From: Coptis chinensis
Lineage: Eukaryota; Streptophyta; Magnoliopsida; Ranunculales; Ranunculaceae
NCBI GenBank assembly: GCA_015680905.1
Contig: CM027378.1
Location: 108,583,501 to 108,647,500, forward strand
Length of the DNA stretch: 64,000 bases
Direction: 5' to 3'
Shown: piece by piece, positions 24,501-39,883 of the stretch
Position numbering within the stretch: position 1 is the stretch's first letter
Layout of the letters: each line of letters begins with the position of its first letter
Translations under genes and position numbers: made by a program
The notes under the pieces: model-generated
What the model was told of the DNA's origin: nothing
What the model saw: the letters and a program-made list of their open reading frames with translations, nothing else
Database searches by the model: none

Positions 24501-25164
24501 TGTATATGCTTGGTGGTTATAGTTTAGTTAGAACCTAAAACCTCGATGGAGGAACTACATGCCTTATTTATTATGAGTATAGGTTGTTGTGGTTAGTTAG
24601 TGGGAAGTTAAAGGCGCTCGATTGGAGGAACTACTACGCCTTTAGTTATTGAACTTAAGGATGTTGTATTAGTCGTTGAAAGTTAAAGCCTCGATGGAGG
24701 AACTAAGCTGCCGTATGGATTGTGTATGTATATGTATAATTATATGTTGTATTTTAGGGCTACTCACACCAAAGATTTTATAATCTTGACCGATTTGCAT
24801 GTTTGCTTATCGGGTGTGTTCATTCAATGAACATAGTTGATAAGTTTTGACGAGGTTTAGTGATGAAGAAGATTGGTTCTTTGCTTGTGGTTTTGCGTTA
24901 GCATTGCATCTCGAGTTGTGTTTTGTTTTCCCTTGAGGTGATATAGATTTTCAGTTGAGATAATATTATTTGCATTTTCATTTGTAAATTGTTTTATAAT
25001 GAAGAGGACTTTGTTTAAGTTAAAAATTTTATTGGTTTTAATTATCCGCATATTTTAAACTGTTTATGGGCTTTTGGGAGTGGAGAGTGCGTCACACCTC
25101 GGAGATCGAAGAGTCGGGGACAAATAATGTTTTTCCGAATTCTGTCGAAATTCGGGGTGTGACA
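21575..25164 (+). repeat. LTR 3 (right LTR)
   Basis: 3590 bp, TGTAACGCCC ... GGTGTGACA, followed by the target duplication TGCTT. The TTGAC tract lies at about 23120-23360. Confidence 0.88.
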
Positions 25165-25169
25165 TGCTT

Positions 25170-25962
25170 CTCTATCTTCCATGTTGTTGCTCTCTTAGCT
25201 ACTCCTCCCACCTCAAAATCACCATTCTCCAGTCCTACCAATGGAGAGGCTTCAGTTACATCAACACATGCATATTTCCCTTCAGACCAACTATAAATCA
25301 AGACATCTGCAGGCCAAGTGTCGATCTACCCTCATTTAGATCAGTGAGAAAGTTAACAGAAGCTTCTTTATTCACTCGTACCCGAGCCCTCCAAAATGCA
25401 TGACATAAAATGTCTCTAACATGATCATGTCGGTATTTAAAACCGGAAAAATGTCTACAATGTGCTGCATGATCCCTAAAAACATATAATCAGCTCTTTT
25501 TGCATACAGGGCAAAGACCACCATCAGAGTTCAGAGGAATCATAAGATGGTACCGGAGAATGGCATAATACTCTACCTGTGACATACGCTGTCCAAGTCT
25601 CTCAATTGGAATAGCAACTAGGAAATCTTTCGCATGTTCCACCTGTAAGCACCCAATGATTGCTTTCTGACGAGCAAATAACTCAAACTCCTTATCAAGA
25701 TCTGCAATAATTTTACCGTAGAAAGCTTCCGCCAAAACTTTTAGGGTTTTGAGGGGCGTTAGCATTCATTCACCAAAAAAATTAAGATCAACATCGGTAG
25801 AAGCCAGACGCTTGATTAATCTGCTAGCATTATCAAGAATCTCATCCGCCAAAAACTTTTTTTTTTTTTTGAAGTTTTCATGGTTTTCACTTTGAAAATT
25901 TCTCTTTTGAGTTTCAGTGAGGTTTTAATGGTGGATTTTGTTTCTACCGGCTTGACAGACAT
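25170..25962 (-). pseudogene. Decayed uncharacterised plant protein, copy A (5' part; 3' part at 10950-11276)
   Basis: The minus-strand reading starts at an ATG near 25962 (MSVKPVETKSTIKT), breaks in a poly-T run near 25860, resumes as KIIADLDKEFELFARQKA and RMSQVEYYAILRYHLMIPL, then the Cys pair CPVCKKS. After a stop it continues HAAHCRHFSGFKYRHDHVRD, RVNKEASVNFLTD and YACVDVTEASPL up to KIEKH, where the LTR array interrupts it. The last section lies beyond the array (SFDIFRFL, GFAIQK). I recognise this as a plant protein family often annotated only as hypothetical or 'reverse transcriptase-like'. The CxxC...HxxxC arrangement and repeated genomic copies suggest mobile-element origin. Function unknown. 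Copy B is at 53825-57958. Confidence 0.6.
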
Positions 25963-26391
25963 ATGGGTTCTCAAAAGCCATTAAAATGAAAGATAATTTG
26001 AAAATTTTGTACTTGGGTTTTGATTAGTTTGATAAATTTTTTGTAGTTGATGGTAGGAGTGAACAATGTGAATTTGATGAACTTGCTGGCTTGGCTTAGC
26101 TTAGCTTGGGCTTATGAGAAAAGGCAGTAAAGACTAGCTTTGGACTTGCTATGCGGCCAACTCCTAGTCCTTGGATCCCATCTAGTGGTTCTTACCTTGA
26201 ATGAAACTAAATGTCAAAGATATATGTCCCTATAACGCCTCTCTAATTGAATACGAGCTGATGAATTCTCTTTCATAAGCAAGCATACCTCATCTAGTCA
26301 TCTTTGAGTCAAACTAGTAATATATCATTTAATTGAAATGCTCTTTTGTTTCTAAATTCTAATGCAGCGGGAAAAAAAAATTAACCAATAG
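25963..26391. repeat. Backbone repeat, copy A, right end
   Basis: Non-coding. Matches 57959-58455, ending GCAGCGGGAAAAAAAAATTAACCAAT (split for length: GCAGCGGG, A-run, TTAACCAAT). Similarity to copy B stops here, where plastid-derived sequence begins. It has one copy of a 74-bp segment that is tandemly doubled in copy B. Confidence 0.75.
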
Positions 26392-26659
26392 ACTACTCAA
26401 GAATTTCATATTTAATTTATATTATGTCGTAATTGATTAATTTGAATTTTGAATAAGGAATTCAAAAAATCTAAATCAAAGATCTAACTAAAAGAAAGAA
26501 TGAATCAATGAAATGTTGGTTGGTCCTCACTGGGAACTTGAGTAAGGAGTAGATCTTTGGGGTCTTTTATATAAAAAAATGTAAAGCGAGAACCCTATGT
26601 TTTTCTTTTTTTGGTGTAACTACTTGAGCCGGATGAGAGGAAACCTTCACGTCCGGTTT
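26392..26659 (+). other. 3' end of the plastid rpoC1 group II intron (in NUPT)
   Basis: AT-rich stretch followed by GTAAAGCGAGAACC and the domain V-like hairpin strand near 26626-26660, then rpoC1 exon 2. The 5' part of the intron and exon 1 are absent, so the plastid fragment broke inside the intron. Confidence 0.75.
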
Positions 26660-28299
<1,640 letters not shown>

Positions 28300-28473
28300 A
28301 GTATCTAAGTTGAATAGGATCCTGTGATAATTTTATTTTTGTTTCCCCGTTTCAACTAGTATTATAATGCCTAAATTTCTACGCTAATCAAGATCGAGGA
28401 AAGGCAGTCTTCGAATCACTGACTCTAACCTATTGTTGAATCCTACTCAACTGAATAGGGAGGTACTGTACTT

Positions 28474-31080
<2,607 letters not shown>

Positions 31081-31420
31081 GGATAAAGGGTAGATGAGAT
31101 GGGATGGGATAGGATGGTTTTTAATTTGGGACCCTATTAATTTTTGGGCTAGGGTGGTAGATGAGATGGGAAAGGATGGTTTTAATTTGGGACCCCTATT
31201 AATTTTTTGGGCTAGGGTACTCTTAAAGCTTATATTAGGCAATTTATTCCTTTAGACTAGTCTTGTTGGGATATATTAGGCATTAATGCATTATGAGAAA
31301 AGAATGCAATGAAGGCATACAAATACAAAACAATAGGTGAGAGGACTTTATAAGAGGGGAAATATACCATCATTTTGCTTAACCATAGCTCATAAATTAT
31401 TTGCACCCAAATAGCAACAA
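31081..31420. repeat. Repeat flanking the Helitron-like array, copy 1
   Basis: Begins GGGTAGATGAGATGGGAT and matches 62856-63116 closely, including the A|TC junction with the Helitron-like element. Here the first about 65 bases are tandemly doubled (31088-31215). No coding sequence. Confidence 0.8.
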
Positions 31421-31866
31421 TCTATATCAATATATTAATATTTAAGCTTCCACAAGGGTGTTTTTCTAGCTCTTTTAAAATTTTACGTCATCAACTCATA
31501 TTAAAACGTGAATTTCTCCTATTGAAAAAAAATTCTAACACTTCTAATTAAAACGGGAATCATTTTTCTATTATAATAGGAATTTCTCCCTTATTGAAAA
31601 AGAAAAATCTAGCATTTCTAATTAAAACAAGAATCTTTCTCCTATTAAAAACAGAAATATGGGTTTTTAAAACTTAATAAAAACAATTTGTCGATTGAGA
31701 AATATGGGTTTTTAAGACTTGATTAAAATAATTTGTTAGGAAATTAAAATGGGTTAGCGATGAAAACATGAATCACGATTTATTAGAAAATTTATATATG
31801 TATAGTTATGATTGTTGAACAAGTTTTCAAAAGAGCCGGTGTGTATGTAAAGGGCATACTTTCTAG
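31421..31866 (+). mobile_element. Helitron-like non-autonomous element, array unit 1
   Basis: Starts TCTATATCAATATATTAATA after an A and ends ...GGGCATACTTTCTAG, with a short hairpin-like GTGTGTATG stretch before the CTAG end, followed directly by TC of the next unit. TC start, CTAG end and absence of target duplication fit Helitrons. The interior is AT-rich with repeated CTATTAAAA motifs. No Rep/helicase coding. Confidence 0.65.
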
Positions 31867-32356
31867 TCTATATCTTAATATTAAAGCTCCTACAAGGGGT
31901 ATTTTTCGAGCTCTATTAAAATTTAACATCATCTCCTATTAAAACGGAAATTTCTCTCCTATTTGAAAAATGAGATTTTTTTTTTTTTTTTTTTTTTTTA
32001 CAACGGAATTCATCTCCTATTATAACGGGAATTCCTCTTCTATTAAAATAAATTCTAACACTTCTAATTAAAGCGGGAATCATTCTCCTATTAAAATGGG
32101 AATTCCTCCCCCTATTGAAAAGAGAAAAATCTAACATATCTAATAAAAAACGAAATTATTCTCCTATTAAAACAGGATCATATCTCTCCCCAATTGAAAA
32201 AATGGGTTTTAAAATTTAATTAAAACTTCATTTAAAATAATTTGTTAGAAAATTAAAATGGGTTAGCAACTAAAATGGTAGTCCCAATTTTCTAAAAAAA
32301 AAAATCTAAATATTTTCAAAAAAGAGTCGCCATGTATGCACGAGCATACAAGCTAG
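31867..32356 (+). mobile_element. Helitron-like element, array unit 2
   Basis: Starts TCTATATCTTAATATT immediately after CTAG of unit 1 and ends GTATGCACGAGCATACAAGCTAG, here split as GTATGCACGAGCATAC plus AAGCTAG. The pairing GTATGC/GCATAC forms a hairpin just before CTAG, as expected for a Helitron 3' end. An internal poly-T/A run lies at 31976-32000. Confidence 0.7.
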
Positions 32357-32439
32357 TCTTAATATTAAGGCTCCCACAAGGAGTATTTTTCAACTCTATT
32401 AAAATTCAGCCATCTCCTATTAAAATGCAGAACTACTAG
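32357..32439 (+). mobile_element. Helitron-like element, array unit 3, internally deleted
   Basis: Starts TCTTAATATTAAGGCTCC directly after CTAG of unit 2. It follows the family for about 70 bases and ends AACTACTAG. Probably an internal-deletion form. Confidence 0.45.
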
Positions 32440-33539
32440 CTTGTTTTACGTCATAATCTCCAAAAAGAAGAGAGATGAAACCATTGAGGAGACAATTGTG
32501 AAGGTAGGCTCCTATGTGGGATCAATTCGCATTTACTCCCTCGCTTCCTTGTCATTCTGTGCTCTGATTATGTTTTGAATATGTATGTTTTAATTGTTGT
32601 TATTTACTTGACAAGTATATCGGCTGGTTTGTAATATCAGAAAAGGACCTTTTTTAACTTTTTTTTGAAGTCCTATCAAGAAGTCTGTCTCTCGTAAACT
32701 TGCCTAGTTTCTTCCATCCATCATAGAAGTGTCGTTATCAACTATTTATGTTTCCTCTTTTCGTTTTGGCAGAATTTCCTTGCTCAGCCTTTTTTCCCAA
32801 CAACAAAAAAACATTGACTTTGAAAGGGGTATTGTGATAGAGCTGAGGGCGCGATGCGGTGATGAAGAGATCGGTTTTAACATGTAGCAAATGGTCAGTT
32901 TCTTGTTCTAAAAAATGTACTCTCTTCTTTAACAATATTCTTATTATTACTTCAATGAAATTGTTAAATTTTTCATAGAAATAGAAAACCACATGTGGAT
33001 TTGAATGAAAGTCGAAAATACAATCATAAATTATCACATAACTTCATAGCATTTGATTAATACTCAAGAAATAATTCAAAGACCTGATTAAAACTCAACT
33101 TGAAGTAAAAAAGATGAAATTATTTAAAATTATGATTAAAGCTCAAAACCCAATCATCAAATTACTAATTTGTAAAAATCAAATTGATCCCGTAGAAAGG
33201 AATTTAATTAATTTTCAACCTAATATTGAAAATCAATATCAATCAAAAGTTATTGATGTTTATTACAATTAGTGTTTTAATGACTTGATTATAATTAAGT
33301 TATGTTTTGATGTTTATTACAATTAATTTTTGTAATGATTTTTTGTTTTGTTTTGTTTTGTTTTGATTTTGTTTTAAGTAACACCGTTACTTTAGGTGTT
33401 AAAAAAGAGAACACGTGTCAATAATATTTTATAAGGTGTAATGACTAATGTTTTACATGCGGGTGGAGAAGATCCGGCCTCTAATAACAAATGCATTGAA
33501 ATATTGAAAAAGAGGATACGTATAAAATATGATATAACC
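32440..33539. other. Intergenic, no gene recognised
   Basis: AT-rich with short ORFs lacking any recognisable product. A (GTTTT)n run lies at about 33343-33365. Nothing else supported. Confidence 0.6.
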
Positions 33540-33547
33540 TTCACGGT

Positions 33548-34536
33548 CATAGATGGATATGGGGGGTGCATGTGGGGGCGGTCGCACCCCCTGAGATTAG
33601 AAAAGCTCAACTACCACATAACTAATTGTCTAGAAAAATCTTTAAATTATAAAGACTCGCACCTCTTAATTTTTTTAGCAAACTTCCACGACCGCATCTC
33701 AAAATTTTCACAACTATAATGAAAATATAATAAAAAAAAAAAATATTATAAAAAAAAAAACTAATAAAAAACATTCCAATAAACCAACATTTTTTTTTAC
33801 TTCACTTTTTGTCTTTACAAAATTATCATTTATCATTTATTTTGAGTCTAAAACCATTAAAGATGGACAAATGTATCTTTGAATGTTTGATAGGTTAATG
33901 AGACTAAAACATTTGTATAATTATAATCACATATAACAAACCCGTAAGCTCTCCCTCCTTTCTTCACTCTCAATTCTTAAACAAGCGTCAGACCTCAATC
34001 TAAAAAAAAAACAAAAAACAAATTCATAAAATACTTGCGACGCAGCTTGTTGCACGCTTGTCCTAATTATTTGTAAAACTCGTTATCATTATCAATAAAA
34101 TTTTCACTTAAAAAAAACAAAAACAATAACAAAAACAATAACAAAAACAAAACAAGGTAATTTTTTACTTTCAATGTTAATCTTTTATAGTTTTCCCCAC
34201 ATGATAGTAAGATTATATAAACTTATAACATTATAGGAAATTAACAAATTGTTGAATTGTTGTAGACTTATAGACTAGATTATGTAGATATATATAGACA
34301 TAGTAGTATCAATTAATGGTTTAAGTACTTAAGTAGTTAACTTCATTAGTCCATATTAAATTCTTAGTAGTTAACGCACTCTAGTTTTGTGAATTGAAAT
34401 AAATGTATAATTTTGTTAATCTCTTTTGTTTAGACATTTTGACAAAAAAAAAAAATGCATACTTTTTTTTGGGGGATGGGGTTGGGTGTACATATAACCT
34501 CGCACCCATTGGCTTAGAATCCTGGCTCCGTCCCTG
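33548..34536. mobile_element. hAT-like non-autonomous element with 8-bp TSD TTCACGGT
   Basis: 989 bp flanked by perfect TTCACGGT (33540-33547, 34537-34544). The right end GGCTCCGTCCCTG has the common plant hAT end CAGGGACGGAGCC in reverse; the left end CATAGATGGA matches it only partly. The interior is AT-rich, with no transposase seen. Confidence 0.72.
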
Positions 34537-34544
34537 TTCACGGT

Positions 34545-35190
34545 TGCTCTGGTAGAGGAGGAAAACCTTTCAAGATTTGCCTCAGTTTAACTGAACTTAT
34601 TGTTTTTCCCATCATCGACATCCCCAACTTCGAAAACAGGAAAAAAGAATCTAAGTAATTAGATACAAATATCACAACCCCAAAACCTAGTTTAATAAAC
34701 ACGTACTTGGGTCCGCATAAAATGAACAAAGAAAGAAGGTGAAGGGTTTAGTTTGTTTACCTAGTTTAAAATGAACAGAGAAACCTAGTTTAAAAGAAGG
34801 TGAGCTTATATTAAAGAAAAAGAAACGAACATGAGTGGTTATTTAGTGCTTATAAGTTGATAGAGGGAGAAAATGTGTGAAAGAAAATGATGAGATTGAA
34901 GGTTTTTAGTGAAGAAAGGAGATGGAGATGATGACGATGAGAAGGTGTTTGAAAAAAATACCTTAATGAATTGTGAAGTTAAACCTGAGGAGAGCAGAAA
35001 TGAGGACAGTGCTACTAGTAGTGACCTGTAAAATTACCTGACCGGTTAAGAAAGGTGTAACGAGAAGGCTTTTCTTGTTGTGCCTTGGACTATGTGGCAG
35101 TGGCAGTGGCACAGTCTGATTTCTACTCGGTTAGTCACTTGCCTTGGACTATGAAATAAGAAATGCTAGTAGGCAGATACATGTTGTGTA
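34545..35190. other. Intergenic, no gene recognised
   Basis: Contains a 63-residue minus-strand ORF (34538-34729; KTISSVKLRQILKGFPPL) that looks protein-like but that I could not assign, and AT-rich sequence. Confidence 0.4.
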
Positions 35191-35194
35191 CGTA

Positions 35195-35380
35195 CATTGT
35201 AGGGAGATGCATACGTGCTTGCAAGCTGAGAGGTAGTATATTGTGAGGAGTTGCATACCTGCTTACGAGCGGAGAGGTACATTGTGATTTGTGAGGAGTT
35301 GCATGCATGCTTGCTTATAAACTGAAAAGTATTGTAAGGAGTTGCATACTTGCTTAGGAGCTGAGAGGTACATTTTGCTG
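35195..35380. repeat. Degenerate minisatellite, about 45-55-bp units
   Basis: Four imperfect units built around GAGTTGCATACNTGCTTA and GAGCTGAGAGGTACATTGTG. The minus-strand ORF across it (35166-35561) owes its length to this repeat and is not taken as a gene. Confidence 0.7.
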
Positions 35381-36640
35381 GTTCAAACCATCTACACTTT
35401 TTATCTAACAAAATAGAACGGTGTGGGGCCCGAAGGGTCCTATCCGACGGCTCAAAATCTTTTTCAACAAAATATGACATGGCGAATCCAAGTGATTTAG
35501 GGGCTTGTGCAATTTTGTTAAAACACTCGGTATCCATCGGGTCTATCCAGAAAGTCAACAATTACAGCTGGACTTAAACACTGGGCTAGCCTATATACTG
35601 TTAGGTCTCCAAATTTGACATGGTGGACTTATGGATAATGGAAAATTAGGCTGGCTTTTATTGGGTTTTCTGGCGCGGCAAACCCTAGTCTTATCTTATT
35701 ACAACAAGAAAAGATTAGCGCTGTTCACAATTCCAAATAGATTCTGTTGAATACCATAGAGTATAATTGTTGTTTGAGCGCTCTTGTTGTTTATGCTGTT
35801 AAACTACGGATAGCTTACAGCTAAGGACTGGTTATGTTTGTGCCGCAAAGACATCCTTTATGGCCGAAGCAATAACAAGCACATGATTCGACCGTTCAGC
35901 ATTATAAGCAATAACAAGCACATGATCCTTTTGTATTAAATATATGCCAGTAGGAGATTTATATGTTACTTCTACATTTTTCTTGTTTGTGCTCCCAGTT
36001 ATTTGGTCGTTTGGTTCTTTGTTGTGATGCATATCTAGACGTTCAAGCCATTTCACAGCTGCCATCTATTATGGGATTGCCCACGTTATCAAATTTGGTG
36101 AGGAACCTCATTTTCAAATGATTGAATGTCTACATGCATCTTGTGACTTTGTGAGCAAGTTGAGTGTTAGCCTGTTAGGGTGCTTTGGGGTACGGGGTAC
36201 CACCTGAATTCTCATCACCGTAACAATATTTGGTGAGATTGCCAATTCTAGCGGCACGTTTGGAAAAATATGAGGACTTCGATTACCTACCTATCCATGT
36301 CAAATTGAATTCCCACCGGTTGTTAATTATGAAAAGTTAAAACACTTAACAAAATAATAAGAAGTTAAAACACTTAACAAAGAATAAGACGTTTCGAGAA
36401 AGCGACTATGATATGCGCATGTTGCCCAGTAGATGTGATATAGTGGTCTGAAAAATGAAATAATTTGAAAAAACATCTCAGTTTATGGACCAACAGAATT
36501 CCTATGAACATCCAAACAACCTATTTCTAACAATTTCGTGGATATTCATATTTTTTTTTTTCTTTTTTTCCTATAATCATCACCCCAAATTCTAATACAT
36601 AGTCATACTGCATTCAATTCCTGGTTTCCAAATGCACCTC
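35381..36640. other. Intergenic, no gene recognised
   Basis: Contains a 77-residue minus-strand ORF (35832-36065) with an internal duplication (HVLVIA twice) and no assignable family, and a short direct duplication GTTAAAACACTTAACAAA near 36335-36380. Otherwise nothing seen. Confidence 0.45.
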
Positions 36641-36643
36641 TAA

Positions 36644-37930
36644 GAGCATTCCCAATGCAGATGAATATCAAGGGGATGTGACAATATTCACCTCCAAATG
36701 GTAAAAAACGTTTGCCCAATGCAAAGGTGAATATCAATGTGACTATTTTCCCAAGTCAAAACGAGAGAACAAAACCTTCAACCGGTGATAGTGGGCCGAA
36801 GTGTAAACTTCGGACGGGATGTTGGATTCCGCCCCTGATATAAAATTCATCAGACGGAATCCAACATCCCGTCTCGCTATATTTCGGACGGGAAAGTGGG
36901 TTGTTTCGTGTCTATTATATTTGACTCACCAGACGGAATGTTTCATTCCGCCTCGTTATAAAATACCAGGCGGGATGTTACATTCCGTCTCAATCAAAAT
37001 GCCTCCAAACAGAATCCAACATCCCTTCCGAGATTACTTTTCACCTTTGCATTAGGCTGCCTCACCTTGCTTTTCACCAAAACGGTGAAAAATAGGGAAA
37101 ATACCGCCTACGTGGAGGTGAATAATAGTGGCTTGCATTGGAAACATTGTCACCAAATACGGGTTTAAAACGCGTTTAAAACCCGAGATATTGCCAAGGC
37201 GTCTGGTTCCAGTTTAAAACCCGGGTTTTTCAACAAAATGTGTTTTAAACGTTTTAAACCCGTTTTAAACGATTTAAACCCGTTTTAAATGTTTTAAACG
37301 TTTAAAACCCGAGATTTTGAAAATCTCCGCTTAAAACTTTTTTTTTTTTAAAAGAAAATGCTAGAAAAGAAAAGGGTTTTGGAGTTTACCTTTTTGAAGA
37401 GTGGGCTTAGATTGACTTATTGAGACCGTTCTATTTTGCTTTTTAGACTATTAATAATTAATTAAAAATTTTAAAGTTATTAACTTATTTGTAGTACTTA
37501 ATTATGCCATTATGGTTGGTAATTAGTAGTATCTTATTTTGAATAGTGTTTTGGCACTTGAATCTAAAACTTCTAGTATTTGGATGAGTAATGATAATTT
37601 GATACTTTCATGTATTTGAATTTTCTTTCATTTGTATTATTATTATTTTTATTTTATGTGTCTATTTTTTTCCACTTTTATAGAAAATCAAACTCCTTAT
37701 CTATTATATTATTTATCATCGGTTTTACCGCTTCTTTTTACGTATTATAATGATATTATGCTTTTAAACCCGCTTTTACCGCTTTTAAACCCGCTTTTTA
37801 TGCCCCACGCTTTTTACGCTTTTTTTTCCGCTTTTTTTCCCCGGCGTTCGCTTTAAAACACCTAACTAAGTTTTTTCAAGATACCGCTTTTAAACCCCGC
37901 ACGCATTTCACACAATGATTGGAAATGCTC
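36644..37930. mobile_element. Tourist-like MITE (TSD TAA), copy 2, with a nested insertion
   Basis: Same family as 6140-6624 but inverted. Ends GAGCATTCCCAATGC / ATTGGAAATGCTC, flanked by TAA (36641-36643, 37931-37933). About 500 bp is the MITE itself, with alternating GACGGAATCCAACATCCCGTC-type sub-repeats at 36810-37030. The remainder is the nested element at 37145-37917. Confidence 0.82.
37145..37917. mobile_element. Nested hAT-like element with 8-bp TSD ATTGGAAA and TTTAAACCCG repeats
   Basis: 773 bp inserted in the right arm of the Tourist-like MITE. It is flanked by perfect ATTGGAAA (37137-37144, 37918-37925) with short inverted ends CATTGT / ACAATG. Subterminal regions are packed with GTTTTAAACCCG and its reverse complement CGGGTTTTAAAC-like motifs (37155-37325, 37765-37905). 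No coding capacity. The 8-bp duplication points to hAT. Confidence 0.8.
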
Positions 37931-37951
37931 TAATTGTTGGCAATAAATCAA

Positions 37952-38209
37952 CAGGGCGGCTCTACCCTATAGCCAAATAAGCAACTGCTTAGGGCCCCGC
38001 AGCCAAAGGGCCCCCAATATAATTTAGCCCACTATTGTTTTTCAGCCCACTATTTTAATGGTTTATAACGTTTTAAATTGGAAATTAGAAAATTAAATTA
38101 GGTCTAAACCCCTTCGTTTCCCTCGCTCTATCCTATGTTCTCCTCGTCCTTCTCCAACAAAAAAAACTCTTCGCATCCATTGGCCCCCAAATGTCTTGAG
38201 CGACCCCTG
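37952..38209. mobile_element. hAT-like MITE, second copy of the CAGGG family
   Basis: 258 bp, CAGGGCGGCTCTA ... GTCTTGAGCGACCCCTG, related to 10007-10339 (shared CTTAGGGCCC and GGCCCCCAATATAAT). The flanks TAAATCAA / GAAATCAA match at 7 of 8 bases. Confidence 0.78.
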
Positions 38210-39447
38210 GAAATCAAGAATATTGAAGAAAAACCTTCTTGGGTCGGTTTTGGTTCTATTTTTAACGGTTCCTATCGGGTTCGAGTCTTTTGGTCTTTTT
38301 TCTTATATTTAAAAACCCGGATTTATGCCCATTAATTAAGTAAGTTTCGGTTCGGGTTACAAAATATACATTATTATTACAAGAATATTTAAAAACCCGG
38401 ATCTATACATTATTATTGCTAAAATTACTTTTTTACTTATGTAATCGATATTAAAGTTGGTTTGTAGTGCGATAATAATATTTGCCACATATATTTTTGT
38501 CCTCTCAAAAGAAGTAATGGTCCTAAATTCAATAGTTTTTCAAAGTTTTCTAAAAACTGTAAGTATGTCTAATAAATTGTACGTACATGTGTATTTTACG
38601 AACACGTGTACATTATATATTTATACTATACGTACATGCGTCATATATATAATAAATACATGTATCACAATTATATCGTTAGTTAGCATCGCACATATTT
38701 ATTATCATATATATACATGTAATATATCAAGTACATACACGCGTATTAGTTAATATATATACCGCGTGTATTAGCTAATTCATAGTATATATGTGTAGAC
38801 GTTGACATTATTATTAACACTAGCCAAAAATGGACGTGGTTGAACAATTTATAACGTACTTGAGCAATGCAAATATGAAATGATCGAGAATCCAAATTCT
38901 TTTCGATCAAATCTACTTGCATGCACCTAAAGAAAAGGAGGACAACTACTAACATATAGATAAAAAGTCAATATTTGCGAACTTATCAGTTTCAATAATC
39001 CATACTTTAGGATTGATGTAAGCATAGATTAAGCATTGTAGATCCCATAAAACTTTGGTTATGAACTTTTAAAAATGCACAATTTATTAATTTACATTGT
39101 AATTGTAAGAACACCACTTTACATATCAGGATTACAATTATTAATTACTGAAACCTATGATAACCATAACTAAATAATAAAATCTGCGAAACTTCAATAC
39201 ACCAAGGAGTGGACTATCATCAACTTACTACACAACCTTCAATGACCTACAAACCATGTAAGCAATGTATTAGAAAGTGAAGATGACGACTAAAAGGTCA
39301 AATACGCTAACGTATTATAAAAATGACACCAAGATATGTATTATTTAGGTTGTTTAGAGGAAGATGTACGTAGTTACTTTTACATAAAACTTACCATGTG
39401 ATAACTACAGCAAAATAGTTTCAACAATGACCCATCTCAATGGCCAC
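38210..39447. other. Intergenic, no gene recognised
   Basis: AT-rich with alternating ATAT/ACGTGT stretches near 38580-38770. No coding sequence or element ends that I can support. Confidence 0.55.
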
Positions 39448-39455
39448 CTTCAGAC

Positions 39456-39883
39456 CAGGGCCCAAAATATCACCGAGATATCCGATATCTCGCCGATATA
39501 TCTCGGTAAATTGGTACACCGATATCGATTTTTCCGAAATATATCCACCGAATATTGAACCCCTTTTTTTCCGAGATATATCGGAATTTCTGATATGAAA
39601 GTTTATATCGCCGAGATAATTGATATTTCCGAGATAATCGATATATATCGGTTGACTTTTTGACCAATTGTTAATAATTTAATATTGAAATTTCTGAAAT
39701 ATCCTATATATCCGGTGATATATCGGGCGGAGATCCGAGATATCCGAGATATATCGGTGAGATATCCGATAATTTAGAAACTTTGGACTGGTCACCAAAA
39801 GAACCGAGATATCCGATATATCCGATATATCTCGGTTTTTGGGTACACCGATATATTAACCGATATCGAAATTTTGGGCCTTG
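39456..39883. mobile_element. hAT-like MITE made of CGATATATCGG palindromes, TSD CTTCAGAC
   Basis: 428 bp with inverted ends CAGGGCCCAAAATATC / GAAATTTTGGGCCTTG and perfect 8-bp flanking duplications CTTCAGAC (39448-39455, 39884-39891). The interior is dominated by GATATATCGG / CCGATATATC repeats in both orientations. A diverged, left-truncated relative lies at 62340-62604. Confidence 0.85.

Larger units (their letters stand above)
11282..25164 (+). mobile_element. LTR-internal-LTR-internal-LTR non-autonomous retrotransposon array
   Basis: One insertion of 13.9 kb bounded by a 5-bp target duplication (TGCTT). It contains three LTRs of about 3.6 kb (11282-14854, about 16415-20021, 21575-25164) and two internal regions of about 1.56 kb. 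The first LTR starts TGTAACGCCCG and the last ends GGGGTGTGACA. Each of the first two LTRs is followed by a primer-binding site TGGTATCAGAGCA, complementary to initiator tRNA-Met. Neither internal region has gag or pol reading frames, so the element is non-autonomous, resembling LARDs but with LTRs longer than the interior. The three-LTR form with one outer target duplication fits unequal or intra-element recombination between LTRs. LTR ends and PBS recall Gypsy-type elements, but without coding sequence the family is uncertain. Confidence 0.9.

Noticed and set aside
34538-34729. 63-residue minus-strand ORF ending KGFPPLPEQP
   Set aside because: Stop falls in the hAT target duplication; no family recognised.
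35832-36065. 77-residue minus-strand ORF starting MAAVKWLERLD
   Set aside because: Looks protein-like, but I cannot assign it, it has an internal duplication, and there is no splice or neighbour support.
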